In this document: in pieces, positions 1 to 6,650 of the stretch
Layout of the letters: each line of letters begins with the position of its first letter
How positions within the stretch are numbered: position 1 is the stretch's first letter
Translations under genes and position numbers: made by a program
Notes under the pieces: model-generated
Database searches by the model: none
What the model saw: only the letters and a program-made list of their open reading frames with translations
What the model was told of the DNA's origin: nothing
Assembly (NCBI GenBank): GCA_020430865.1
Contig: JAGQIY010000511.1
Coordinates: 1 to 15,449 of the forward strand
Length of the DNA stretch: 15,449 nt
Origin: Myxococcales bacterium
GTDB taxonomy: Bacteria; Myxococcota; Polyangia; Polyangiales; Polyangiaceae
Reading direction: 5' to 3'

Positions 1-768
1 GCGAACGTCACACGTACGATGCTGGCGAGCCAGCAGTACATCTCAGCGCAGGCACGCTTCAAGTTCCCCGAACGCGAGGAGCAGATGTACTGGCGCTTCT
101 ACACTCAGTACGTCGGCGACACCGCGGTGCCACATCACTGGGTGAGGGTAGCGGCGGGCAACCCCGGCTTCGACAGCGACGGTCTGGCTGCGGTGGTGCC
201 TTCCGGAAACGAAGGGTTCTGGTTCGACCTGGATGCGAAGGACAACGGAGCGTTTTCGTTCTACGTGTACTGGCACGAGATGCGCAGCTGGGAGTGCAAC
301 GACGGTTCCACGGATCCGAACTGCGCGGGCTACAACGGCCCTTCTTCCACGCCCTACTACGGCAACAACTTCAATCCTGCGGACCAGTCCGCGTTCCCGC
401 GCGACCAGTGGTTCTGTGTCGAGATCTTCGCCAAGGCGAACACGCCTGGCAGCTATGACGGAGAACTCGCGGTCTACGTCGACGATCAGCTGGTCGGCGA
501 GTATCGCACCGGAACACCCCGAGGGCGCTGGTTGCGAGACAGCTTCTATTCCCATGGCCAGTACTTTCAGGACGATCAGGCGTTCGAGGGCTTCAACTTC
601 CGCACTGACCCGCAGGTCGGCTTGAAGGCTGTCACCCTGGACGCCTACTACGAGAAGGGGACGCTCGACGCCAAGGAACAGCGAGGGATCACGGTGCCGG
701 AGGCGCAGGTCACTCGCTATGACGACGTGGTCGTCGCCCGGAGCCGCATCGGCTGTCGCAGCAACTGA
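1..768 (+). CDS. C-terminal part of a secreted concanavalin-fold protein, polysaccharide-lyase-like
   Basis: The frame is open to the left edge (six codons precede the first ATG at 19), so the gene starts outside the window and 255 codons plus stop are visible. The protein is rich in aromatic residues, Gly and Asp, as in jelly-roll beta-sandwich proteins. It has a WFCVEIFAKANTPGSYDGEL segment followed by VYVDDQLVGEY, which resembles the 'W..vE...k.N.pG..dGe..vwvDg..v' pattern of polysaccharide-lyase-14-like and other concanavalin-like proteins. The end, YDDVVVARSRIGC, is also typical of that group. Probable role: binding or cleaving a polysaccharide outside the cell. No catalytic residues can be assigned from the fragment. 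The stop lies 11 bases before the next gene, which points to co-transcription with the beta-helix lipoprotein. That it is a real gene is secure; the family is a moderate guess and enzymatic activity is unproven. Confidence 0.8.
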   Translation, partial: ANVTRTMLASQQYISAQARFKFPEREEQMYWRFYTQYVGDTAVPHHWVRVAAGNPGFDSDGLAAVVPSGNEGFWFDLDAKDNGAFSFYVYWHEMRSWECNDGSTDPNCAGYNGPSSTPYYGNNFNPADQSAFPRDQWFCVEIFAKANTPGSYDGELAVYVDDQLVGEYRTGTPRGRWLRDSFYSHGQYFQDDQAFEGFNFRTDPQVGLKAVTLDAYYEKGTLDAKEQRGITVPEAQVTRYDDVVVARSRIGCRSN

Positions 769-779
769 ATGAGGTAGCG

Positions 780-2639
780 ATGAGACGGCGGATGACTCAG
801 GCGGCGTGGTGCGCTGTGGTGTGTGCGTCGGTTGCGGCGTGCGGAGGCGGAACCGAGCCAGATCCACCGGGAAGCGGTGGGAGCGGTGGGAGCGGAGCAG
901 GTGGCGTAGGAGGCGGTGCGCCAGATGGTGGGGCTGCGGGGGCCGACGCTTCGATGGCGGGCGGCGCTGGGGGCACCGCGGGTTCGGTGTCGCCTGGGGG
1001 CGCGGCGGGGACGGCGGGCTCATCCGCGGATGATTGGCCTCTACCTCGCCCAGGAAGCCCAGGGGCGGGACCTGCGTGTCCCGAGCCCGATCATCGTGCG
1101 GTCGGTACGGACTGGCCGGAAGCGTTCGTCGGCGTCGAGGGCTGCGATGACACGGGCGCGGGATCCCGCGATCAGCCCTTCTGCTCATTCGACCGCGCCC
1201 TCGAGGCTCTGGACCGAGCGCCAGCGGTGCTGACCCTGAAGGAGGGCGTGTACCGCCAAGGAATGACGGTGAACCGTCGAGGGACCGCGGAAGCGTACTT
1301 CGTCATCCGTGCCGAAGAGGGCGCTCGGCCCGTCGTGCTCGGCTCGGCAGCGATCCGGGGAGCCGACTTCGAGCCTGCCCAAGCTGGGCTATGGCGAGCG
1401 GACGTCAGCGGTCTGGCGAATGACCCCACCGGGTTCTGGACCAGCGCGGGACAGCGCGTGCTGCACGAGATGGAGACGCGAGATGGCGTGCGTAGCCACG
1501 CGCCCGCCTCCGAACTGGTCGACGCCGGCACCTGGACCAAGGCAGATGCCGATGGCAACGCCTGCGATGGCGACAACGCTGGCTGCTATCTCTATCTCCG
1601 TCCACCGTCTGGCCTCGACGTGCCGAGCACGGACTTCGAAGCATCTCAACATGGCTTCGTCTACGCGAACGGAAGTGATTACCTGTGGATTGAAGGCGTG
1701 GAAACGCGCTTCACTCAGTCGAGCGCCATCTTCACCGAGAACGCTTCGAACGTGGTCATTCAAGATTCCTCGTTCGCGCACAACGCCAACGGGAATGACA
1801 ACTCCTACAACTTGAGGTTGTGGGGCGCCGACGGAGCGATCGTGCGGCGCAATCGCGTCTCTGATTCCCGTTACTGGGGGGGGGCGGTGAACTCACACGG
1901 CATCACGTTCATGGTGACGGGCGAGGACGCGGACATCTGGGTGTGCGAGAACGAGGTCTTCGATGGCGTGGGCACGGCAGTGAGCACCAAGAACGGTTCA
2001 TCCCACATCCATGTCGTGGGGAACTACATCCACGATATCGCCGACGGGGTCCACACTGCCGACCATCGCTGCGACTGGCGTGGGTGCGACGAGCGGGATT
2101 TCGGAGGAGGGGCCTATGACATTCGAGAGAACCTCTTCCTGCGTTGCGACACGGGGGTCCAGATCAGCGACCGTGCCCTGGAGCGGGCCGAAGCCGAACG
2201 CAACGTGTGGCCGAGCAAGATCTACAACAACGCGTTCGTCGACACCGCGCGCGGCGTCGTCGTTCCACGGCTCGGAACCCAGCCCTGGCTGCGGAACAAC
2301 CTGTTCCTCCGAGGAAAGAGCGGGATCTACTTTCAGGCGGGAGGGACGACGACGTGGCCCGACTACTACTTCGCGCAAGGCTTCGACTCGGGTTTCAACT
2401 TCTTTGCTGGTGAGCATGCCATCTATGTCTATGCGAACTGGTCAGGCACTGAACGCGCCATGAGCCTCTCGGAGTACCGATCCGAGTACTCTGGTGAAGC
2501 AGGTTCGCTCAGCGGCGATCCTGGCGTCGAGGCCGACTACTCTCCCTCCGACGCCTCGCCGCTCCTTGGAGCGGGCGACGCGACTGCCTACCCCGGTCAG
2601 CAAAGGGTGAACATCGGGCTCTTCCCGCTCGCGAACTGA
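780..2639 (+). CDS. Lipoprotein with Gly/Ala-rich linker and right-handed parallel beta-helix domain
   Basis: 619 residues. The N-terminus MRRRMTQAAWCAVVCASVAAC is a lipoprotein signal with lipobox VAAC (lipid-anchored Cys21). Residues about 22-84 form a low-complexity Gly/Ala/Ser linker that would hold the domain away from the membrane. After a short Cys-containing segment (SRDQPFCSFDRALEAL, about 129-144), which is a common entry to pectate-lyase-like folds, residues about 150-560 show repeated short beta strands with N/G turns, such as ASNVVIQDSSFAHNANG and HIHVVGNYIHDIADGVHT. This pattern is typical of parallel beta-helix carbohydrate-active proteins. It ends in NIGLFPLAN, as such proteins often do. 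The ATG at 780 has GAGG five bases upstream (771-774); an in-frame ATG at 792 is a weaker alternative. A run of nine Gs (1876-1884) lies inside the helix domain. Substrate is unknown; polysaccharide binding or lyase activity is inferred from fold and from the upstream neighbour. Confidence 0.88.
   Translation: MRRRMTQAAWCAVVCASVAACGGGTEPDPPGSGGSGGSGAGGVGGGAPDGGAAGADASMAGGAGGTAGSVSPGGAAGTAGSSADDWPLPRPGSPGAGPACPEPDHRAVGTDWPEAFVGVEGCDDTGAGSRDQPFCSFDRALEALDRAPAVLTLKEGVYRQGMTVNRRGTAEAYFVIRAEEGARPVVLGSAAIRGADFEPAQAGLWRADVSGLANDPTGFWTSAGQRVLHEMETRDGVRSHAPASELVDAGTWTKADADGNACDGDNAGCYLYLRPPSGLDVPSTDFEASQHGFVYANGSDYLWIEGVETRFTQSSAIFTENASNVVIQDSSFAHNANGNDNSYNLRLWGADGAIVRRNRVSDSRYWGGAVNSHGITFMVTGEDADIWVCENEVFDGVGTAVSTKNGSSHIHVVGNYIHDIADGVHTADHRCDWRGCDERDFGGGAYDIRENLFLRCDTGVQISDRALERAEAERNVWPSKIYNNAFVDTARGVVVPRLGTQPWLRNNLFLRGKSGIYFQAGGTTTWPDYYFAQGFDSGFNFFAGEHAIYVYANWSGTERAMSLSEYRSEYSGEAGSLSGDPGVEADYSPSDASPLLGAGDATAYPGQQRVNIGLFPLAN
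1876..1884 (+). repeat. Poly-G(9) tract within the beta-helix lipoprotein gene
   Basis: Nine consecutive Gs encode the end of Trp366 and Gly367-Gly368 of the lipoprotein. The frame is intact here. Tracts of this length can slip during replication, so gain or loss of one base would truncate the protein about 250 residues early. It may be a contingency (on/off) site or simply a place prone to sequencing error. Confidence 0.9.
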
Positions 2640-2646
2640 ACAGTGC

Positions 2647-2737
2647 CAGGGTGCTGATCGACACCCTGCCCGGCAACTGGCGCCGCGACCGCACCTCGAC
2701 GTCTTGCGAGCGTGAAGCGTGCTCCGCGCGGATCAGG
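2647..2737 (+). repeat. Intergenic modular repeat, copy A
   Basis: The 190-base gap after the beta-helix gene contains three blocks that recur in the same order at 9958-10092. Block 1 is GGGTGCTGA with CGACACCCTGCC (2649-2670), which can form a CAGGGTG/CACCCTG hairpin (2647-2653 with 2662-2668). Block 2 is ACCTCG, two bases, then GTCTTGCGAG (2693-2710). Block 3 is CTCCGCGCGGATCAGG (2722-2737). The hairpin starts eight bases after the stop codon and may act as an mRNA end, although it has no T-run. No gene is seen in this gap. Confidence 0.6.
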
Positions 2738-2829
2738 ACGCAGGGCGCGGAGAGACACGGTTCTCGGCAACCCGATAGGCAGAGACATAGCCAGTTCTCA
2801 CGTGCGGAATACTGTGCGAGCATCCTCGA

Positions 2830-3915
2830 GTGCGGCGTCTATCGAGCTTGTTCGTCGCGGCGTGCTGGGGCCTGAGCAGCGCCTGCAGCGTCGACGATGT
2901 CGCGTTGGAGGGAAAGCGATGTTCGTCGGCTGCGCCCTGTCCGAACGATTTGGCTTGTGTCGCTGGCGTGTGCCAAGAGGCTGCGGCGTGCAGTGCAAAA
3001 TTCCTGGTGGAAAACTTTGAGGTGGACTGGCAGACCCCCAACACGATCCGCTGGAGCTGGGAGCCGCTCTCTCCGCGTGCGGACTTCGTGCAGTACAAAC
3101 TCGTCCTTGGTCGCACGCCCGAAGAGCTGACTGCGGCGACCCAGCGAGCCCTGGCTGGCGAGTCCGATGGCTTGGGTGGTGCGATCTGGACCCAGGATGA
3201 CAACCCCGAGCTGGGGCAGTACGAGCTCAGGCTCTCGGGAGACGTGGATCAGGTCAGAACCACGATCACTGACGGTTTGGAGCCAGGCGTCGAGTATCGA
3301 GCCCAGCTGCTGACATACGACACGGCGGGCTGTGTTGGGCTTTCCGACGTGGCGGTCGGTCGAACCCAGGCTTCGCCACTCCTCGAGTACGTGCTGTTCG
3401 ATGAACGCCCCGTTTCCCCGGGGCGACCTCGACCAGACGGGGTGACTGAGGTCGACTCGGACCCTTCTCGCGCCTTCTCTGGTGATGACTTCCTCTCGTG
3501 GCCGGGGTGGCCGGATGACGGGTCGGTCGCGAGTGCTGCGTACGAGAACGTCGGGATCTATGATCTGAAGACCGAGCCATCGATGTCCTACCCTACCCTG
3601 GACGAGAGCTCTGCCTACGTTGAGCTAGCGGTCGCGATCGAGGGCTCGCCCGTGGCCGCATGGGGCGAGGCGCGCGTCCTTTTCGGAGCGGGTGCCGGAG
3701 CGTGTGGCGACATCGAGGCTTCCACGATCAAGCCGCTGGCGCTGCGCACCGGGAATTACCAGGTCCTCCAGCTGCCGTTGCGGGCGTTCAGACTCGGCGG
3801 CGCCCTGCTGAGCGAATCGACGTTGCGTGAACGCGCCCTGTGCGAGGTCAGCGTCGGCCGAACGTGGGTAGTTGGCGAGTCCGTGCGAATCGATGCGATT
3901 CGGTTGAGGTGGTAG
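2830..3915 (+). CDS. Lipoprotein-like protein with Cys-rich motif and FN3-like domain
   Basis: 361 residues from a GTG start. The N-terminus MRRLSSLFVAACWGLSSAC is a short basic/hydrophobic signal with a probable lipidated Cys19 (SSAC is a weaker lipobox; VAAC at Cys12 lies too close to the start). Residues 29-54 carry a five-Cys motif (Cys31, 37, 43, 48, 54; GKRCSSAAPCPNDLACVAGVC), a short cysteine module common after the anchor in myxobacterial lipoproteins. Residues about 60-180 look like a fibronectin-III beta sandwich (IRWSWEPL, VQYKLVLGRTPEEL, LEPGVEYRAQLLTYD). Residues about 186-361 are beta-rich and end in SVRIDAIRLRW, resembling a carbohydrate-binding-like jelly roll; I do not recognise the family. 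No clear Shine-Dalgarno precedes the GTG, so the start rests on the signal sequence. With the two preceding genes it suggests a set of surface proteins handling a polysaccharide. Function is not established. Confidence 0.8.
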   Translation: MRRLSSLFVAACWGLSSACSVDDVALEGKRCSSAAPCPNDLACVAGVCQEAAACSAKFLVENFEVDWQTPNTIRWSWEPLSPRADFVQYKLVLGRTPEELTAATQRALAGESDGLGGAIWTQDDNPELGQYELRLSGDVDQVRTTITDGLEPGVEYRAQLLTYDTAGCVGLSDVAVGRTQASPLLEYVLFDERPVSPGRPRPDGVTEVDSDPSRAFSGDDFLSWPGWPDDGSVASAAYENVGIYDLKTEPSMSYPTLDESSAYVELAVAIEGSPVAAWGEARVLFGAGAGACGDIEASTIKPLALRTGNYQVLQLPLRAFRLGGALLSESTLRERALCEVSVGRTWVVGESVRIDAIRLRW

Positions 3916-4028
3916 CCGTCGTCAGGCACGAATCGCGGCCCGTCGCTTGCTCTCCGCCCCTGATCCGGGTGCGGCCGTGGCAGCTGCGACAACTTGTCAG
4001 CTCGTCGCAGCGCGCCGCCGCCGCCATG

Positions 4029-4059
4029 TCCCACTCTCCGTGGGATCGAGGGAGTGGGA
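4029..4059 (+). promoter_or_regulatory. Two competing hairpins over the ribosome binding site of the DUF3817 gene
   Basis: TCCCACTC (4029-4036) can pair with GAGTGGGA (4052-4059), an 8-bp stem that covers the Shine-Dalgarno GGAG (4051-4054). Its first six bases can instead pair with GTGGGA (4040-4045), a compact 6-bp stem with a five-base loop that leaves the Shine-Dalgarno free. The start codon is at 4062. The two pairings exclude each other, a layout typical of a translational switch. No known riboswitch family is recognised, and an effect on expression is inferred. Confidence 0.45.
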
Positions 4060-4061
4060 AG

Positions 4062-4358
4062 ATGAATGAGCTGCGGTTGTTTCGTTGGGTGAGCTTCATC
4101 GAGGGGCTCTCGTTCCTCGCGCTACGGGGGATCGCGATGCCGCTCAAGTACGCGTTCGCAATGCCCATGGCGGTGCGTGTCGTGGGCATGCTGCACGGCG
4201 CGCTGTTTCTCGTGTTCCTCGTGAGCTTGTTCCGCGCGGCGTCGGAGCATGAGTGGCCGCTTTCGAGATCCGCCAAGCAGTTCGTGCTCTCGGTGCTGCC
4301 GTTTGGCTTCGTATGGATCGAGCGCGGGCTACGCGAAGACATGGAGCCTCGCGTCTGA
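4062..4358 (+). CDS. DUF3817-family small integral membrane protein
   Basis: 98 residues. The family pattern is clear: LRLFRWVSFIEGLSFLALR, then IAMPLKYAFAMP, then VRVVGMLHGALFLVFLVSLF, with two to three predicted membrane segments and a charged tail (IERGLREDMEPRV). DUF3817 proteins are about 90-110 residues and lie in the inner membrane; their function is unknown. I chose the ATG at 4062 because it follows GAGGGAG (4048-4054) at good spacing and the protein then begins where the family does. An upstream in-frame extension to 3840 would overlap the previous gene and encode an Arg-rich, non-membrane stretch. The gene is convergent with the outer-membrane protein gene on the other strand and appears to stand alone, 146 bases after the preceding gene. 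Confidence 0.88.
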   Translation: MNELRLFRWVSFIEGLSFLALRGIAMPLKYAFAMPMAVRVVGMLHGALFLVFLVSLFRAASEHEWPLSRSAKQFVLSVLPFGFVWIERGLREDMEPRV

Positions 4359-4389
4359 GGAGCCTACTCGGCGCGAGTTGGTAACACGC

Positions 4390-4414
4390 TCCCCCAGGCC
4401 GCGCAGCCGGGGGA
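4390..4414. terminator. Hairpin between convergent genes
   Basis: TCCCCC (4390-4395) pairs with GGGGGA (4409-4414), and GGC (4397-4399) pairs with GCC (4406-4408) across a bulged A. It sits in the 83-base gap between the DUF3817 stop and the stop of the opposite-strand gene, where a bidirectional terminator is expected. There is no T-run on either strand, so the assignment is tentative. Confidence 0.4.
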
Positions 4415-4441
4415 CGGTCGCCCAGAGCGTCAGGGGTTGCC

Positions 4442-5182
4442 CTACATCGTCGAGAAGCCGACTGACAGCTCGCCGCCCCAGACGACGTCGCTCGCGATGC
4501 CCATCTCCCCGGAGACCTGGGCGAAGAACCAGCGGCGAACCTGCAGGCGAACGCCACCGCGCACGGAGAAGCCGAAGCTCGTGGCGTCGAAGTCGTAGCT
4601 CTCGTCGTCGACCACCAAGGTGGTGTCCAGGAAGTTCACCGTGCCCATCACGTCGATGAAGGGTGTGACCGGGGTCCCAGTGGGTAGCTCACCGCCGATG
4701 CCAAAGCGCAGCCCCTTCATGTACAGGCTGCGACTCGTCACTTCACGAGGCTGTCCGCCGATGTCGTAGAGCTGGGTGGTGTCGCTGGTGGAGTAGGTAG
4801 CGAAGGGCAGGTCGAAGCCTGCGGTCATGCGTACGTAGCTGACGACCAGACGCGCGTCGTAGCGTAGTCCTAGCGCCGTCACGCGGTCGTAAGGAGCTCC
4901 GCTGAGCGGCTCGTCCAGGTTGAGGCGTTCACCGCTGCCCGTCTGGCTGAAGTTCGTTGCCGTGTAGGAACGCTGGCCTCCGATGAAGCCCATCGTCAGC
5001 TCTCCGTGATCCCAGGGACGAAAATCCTCTGCGTCCAGCGATCCAGGCCGCAAACCATCGCTACGCGATGAGTCGTAGCGCTGGTCGTCGTAGTCTTCAG
5101 CCGATGCGTCGGTGGCGTGCGAGAGCACGCTCGAAGCGGCAAGGGCGGTCACCAGTCCAAGTCCGAGTGCATGAGTCTTCAT
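4442..5182 (-). CDS. Outer-membrane beta-barrel-like protein
   Basis: 246 residues. The signal peptide is MKTHALGLGLVTALAASSVL through DASA, with likely cleavage after Ala28. A short acidic, Tyr-rich stretch (about 29-60) precedes alternating amphipathic strands with aromatic and Gly residues (ELTMGFIGGQRSY, LGLRYDARLVVSYVRM, GLRFGIGGELPTG, VRGGVRLQVRRWFFAQVSGE, GGELSVGFSTM), consistent with an 8- to 10-strand barrel. The ATG at 5182 is chosen because the signal peptide begins there; the frame continues upstream to 5275 but that extension has no signal-peptide character. There is no strong Shine-Dalgarno. The final residue is Met rather than the common Phe/Trp. Function is unknown; it may be a structural or pore protein. 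It is 179 bases downstream of the diguanylate cyclase, so it may have its own promoter and need not be part of the flagellar unit. Confidence 0.8.
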   Translation of the reverse strand: MKTHALGLGLVTALAASSVLSHATDASAEDYDDQRYDSSRSDGLRPGSLDAEDFRPWDHGELTMGFIGGQRSYTATNFSQTGSGERLNLDEPLSGAPYDRVTALGLRYDARLVVSYVRMTAGFDLPFATYSTSDTTQLYDIGGQPREVTSRSLYMKGLRFGIGGELPTGTPVTPFIDVMGTVNFLDTTLVVDDESYDFDATSFGFSVRGGVRLQVRRWFFAQVSGEMGIASDVVWGGELSVGFSTM

Positions 5183-5361
5183 ATGGGCGTTGGCTTGTGC
5201 AACGCGCGGGCCCGGCGCGTAACCACCGAGAACCATGGGGTTTGCTGCGCCGCGGCAGTCCAGGACACGAACCACGAACGCGCCTCGACTCTGACGCGAT
5301 GGTCAGCGGTGTGCTTCCGAGTCACGCTTGGTCACGATCGCGTCGAGAGCATGCCTTGGGG

Positions 5362-6570
5362 CTACGTCGCGGTCTCGCCACTCGTGGTTCGCACGCAGTT
5401 TTTCCCCGAGGATTTAGCTGCCAGCAGGGCCTGGTCAGCGCGATCGATCAGCGTCTCCGCGTTGTCTCCGGGTCGCAGCTCGGCGACACCGACGGAACAG
5501 GTCACCCGCAGGGTCGTCTGCTCATTCAGGTTGAACGGCCGCGCACCCACGCTGCTGCGCAGGCGCTCGCCGACTCGTGATAGCACCCGCTGAGGCGCAC
5601 CCGGGAGCAATACCGCGAACTCTTCGCCACCGTAGCGAAATGCGAGCTCACGGCCGCGCGTCACGTCGCGCAGCCGTTCCGCGATCGCCATCAACAGGGC
5701 GTCTCCAGCGAGGTGGCCGTGGGTGTCGTTCACCTGCTTGAAGTCGTCCAGATCGATCATCGCCAAGCCCAGCGGCTCGCTGCTGCGAGCGGCGTCCGCC
5801 AGAGCATCCTGCAGCGCTTGCATCATCGCTCCATGATGCCCCAGGCCGGTCAGCGCGTCGGTGCGCGCTTCGCGCGCCAGGCGCTCGAAGCGCCGGGCGT
5901 TCTCGAGCGCGAGACCGGCCTGATCGGCCAGCATGCCGAGCACTTCGATGGTGATGGTGTCTGCTCGGCGCTTCGTGAACGGGTTGTCGGCGTAGAGTAC
6001 GCCGCACAGTCCGTGGCGGTCGAAGAGCGGCACCGCGACCGCGGTCTCCAGGTCCAACAGGCCCCCGAGATCGTCGTCGCCCTCCCCGCGGACCAGCGCT
6101 TGTCTCCGTACGGCAAGTCCAATTGGATTGTTTGCGTCGACCCCGACACCCAGCCTTCGCACCTGACGACTGAGCGAACCTGGGGCCTTGGATTGATCGA
6201 GTCCCGCCTGGTACAGGGCGCGCAGGTCGGGTGCGAGGGACTCTATTTCGCGCCAGACGACGTCCGCCTCGCGCTCGTCAGCTGGCCCAACCGCGGCTAT
6301 CGCGGTCAGCCGCGTGCGCGCATCTCCGGAGGCCTCCGAGGTGGTGAAGAGCATGGCTCGGTTGAACCCCAGCCCGACCCCGGCGGTGACACCGGTGAGT
6401 AGCGCGTAGCAGGTCGGCTCGAGCTCGAGGGCGTCTCGCACCAGACTGGAGACCTGGTGGAGCAGGTGGATCGCGCGATACAGAGATAGGTTCTCGGACT
6501 CCAGCGCCGAGACGCGATGGCGCAAGACGTCGAGCTCCGGCGGGTCGCGCCCTGCATCCTCCTGCGTCAC
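5362..6570 (-). CDS. GAF-GGDEF diguanylate cyclase
   Basis: 402 residues from a GTG start. Order: a short coiled coil (about 15-40, LDVLRHRVSALESENLSLYR), a GAF-like sensor domain (about 45-215), a linker helix ending REARTDALTGL, and a GGDEF domain (about 237-395). The active-site motif is GGEEF at 314-318, preceded by IDLDDFKQVND (metal- and substrate-binding region, about 272-282) and followed by SVGVAEL and ADQALLAAKSSGKN. It should make cyclic di-GMP from two GTP in the cytoplasm. The inhibitory I-site position, nine residues before GGEEF, reads RGRE (305-308) instead of RxxD, so product inhibition may be weakened. No EAL domain, receiver domain or membrane segment is present; the GAF domain is the likely input. 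It lies 80 bases after the methyltransferase gene on the same strand, at the end of a filament operon, suggesting a role in switching between swimming and attachment. No Shine-Dalgarno is evident. Confidence 0.93.
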   Translation of the reverse strand: MTQEDAGRDPPELDVLRHRVSALESENLSLYRAIHLLHQVSSLVRDALELEPTCYALLTGVTAGVGLGFNRAMLFTTSEASGDARTRLTAIAAVGPADEREADVVWREIESLAPDLRALYQAGLDQSKAPGSLSRQVRRLGVGVDANNPIGLAVRRQALVRGEGDDDLGGLLDLETAVAVPLFDRHGLCGVLYADNPFTKRRADTITIEVLGMLADQAGLALENARRFERLAREARTDALTGLGHHGAMMQALQDALADAARSSEPLGLAMIDLDDFKQVNDTHGHLAGDALLMAIAERLRDVTRGRELAFRYGGEEFAVLLPGAPQRVLSRVGERLRSSVGARPFNLNEQTTLRVTCSVGVAELRPGDNAETLIDRADQALLAAKSSGKNCVRTTSGETAT

Positions 6571-6650
6571 CGGATCATAGTATCCAGAACGCGGGACCCG
6601 GGGCCACGCAAACGGCTACGTACCTCGGCTCGGCGAACGCGGAGGGCCGC

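Noticed and set aside
43..1188. Long - strand open frame (381 codons) opposite the first two + strand genes
   Set aside because: Arg/Pro-rich translation with no recognisable motif; it is the GC-driven antisense shadow of two genes with clear domains and signal sequences.
3840..4061. N-terminal extension of the DUF3817 protein
   Set aside because: It would overlap the preceding gene and encode Arg-rich sequence outside the family; the ATG at 4062 has the Shine-Dalgarno.
5202..5220. GC-rich near-palindrome ACGCGC/GCGCGT in the leader of the outer-membrane protein
   Set aside because: A six-bp stem with a seven-base loop is unremarkable at this GC content; no operator family is recognised.
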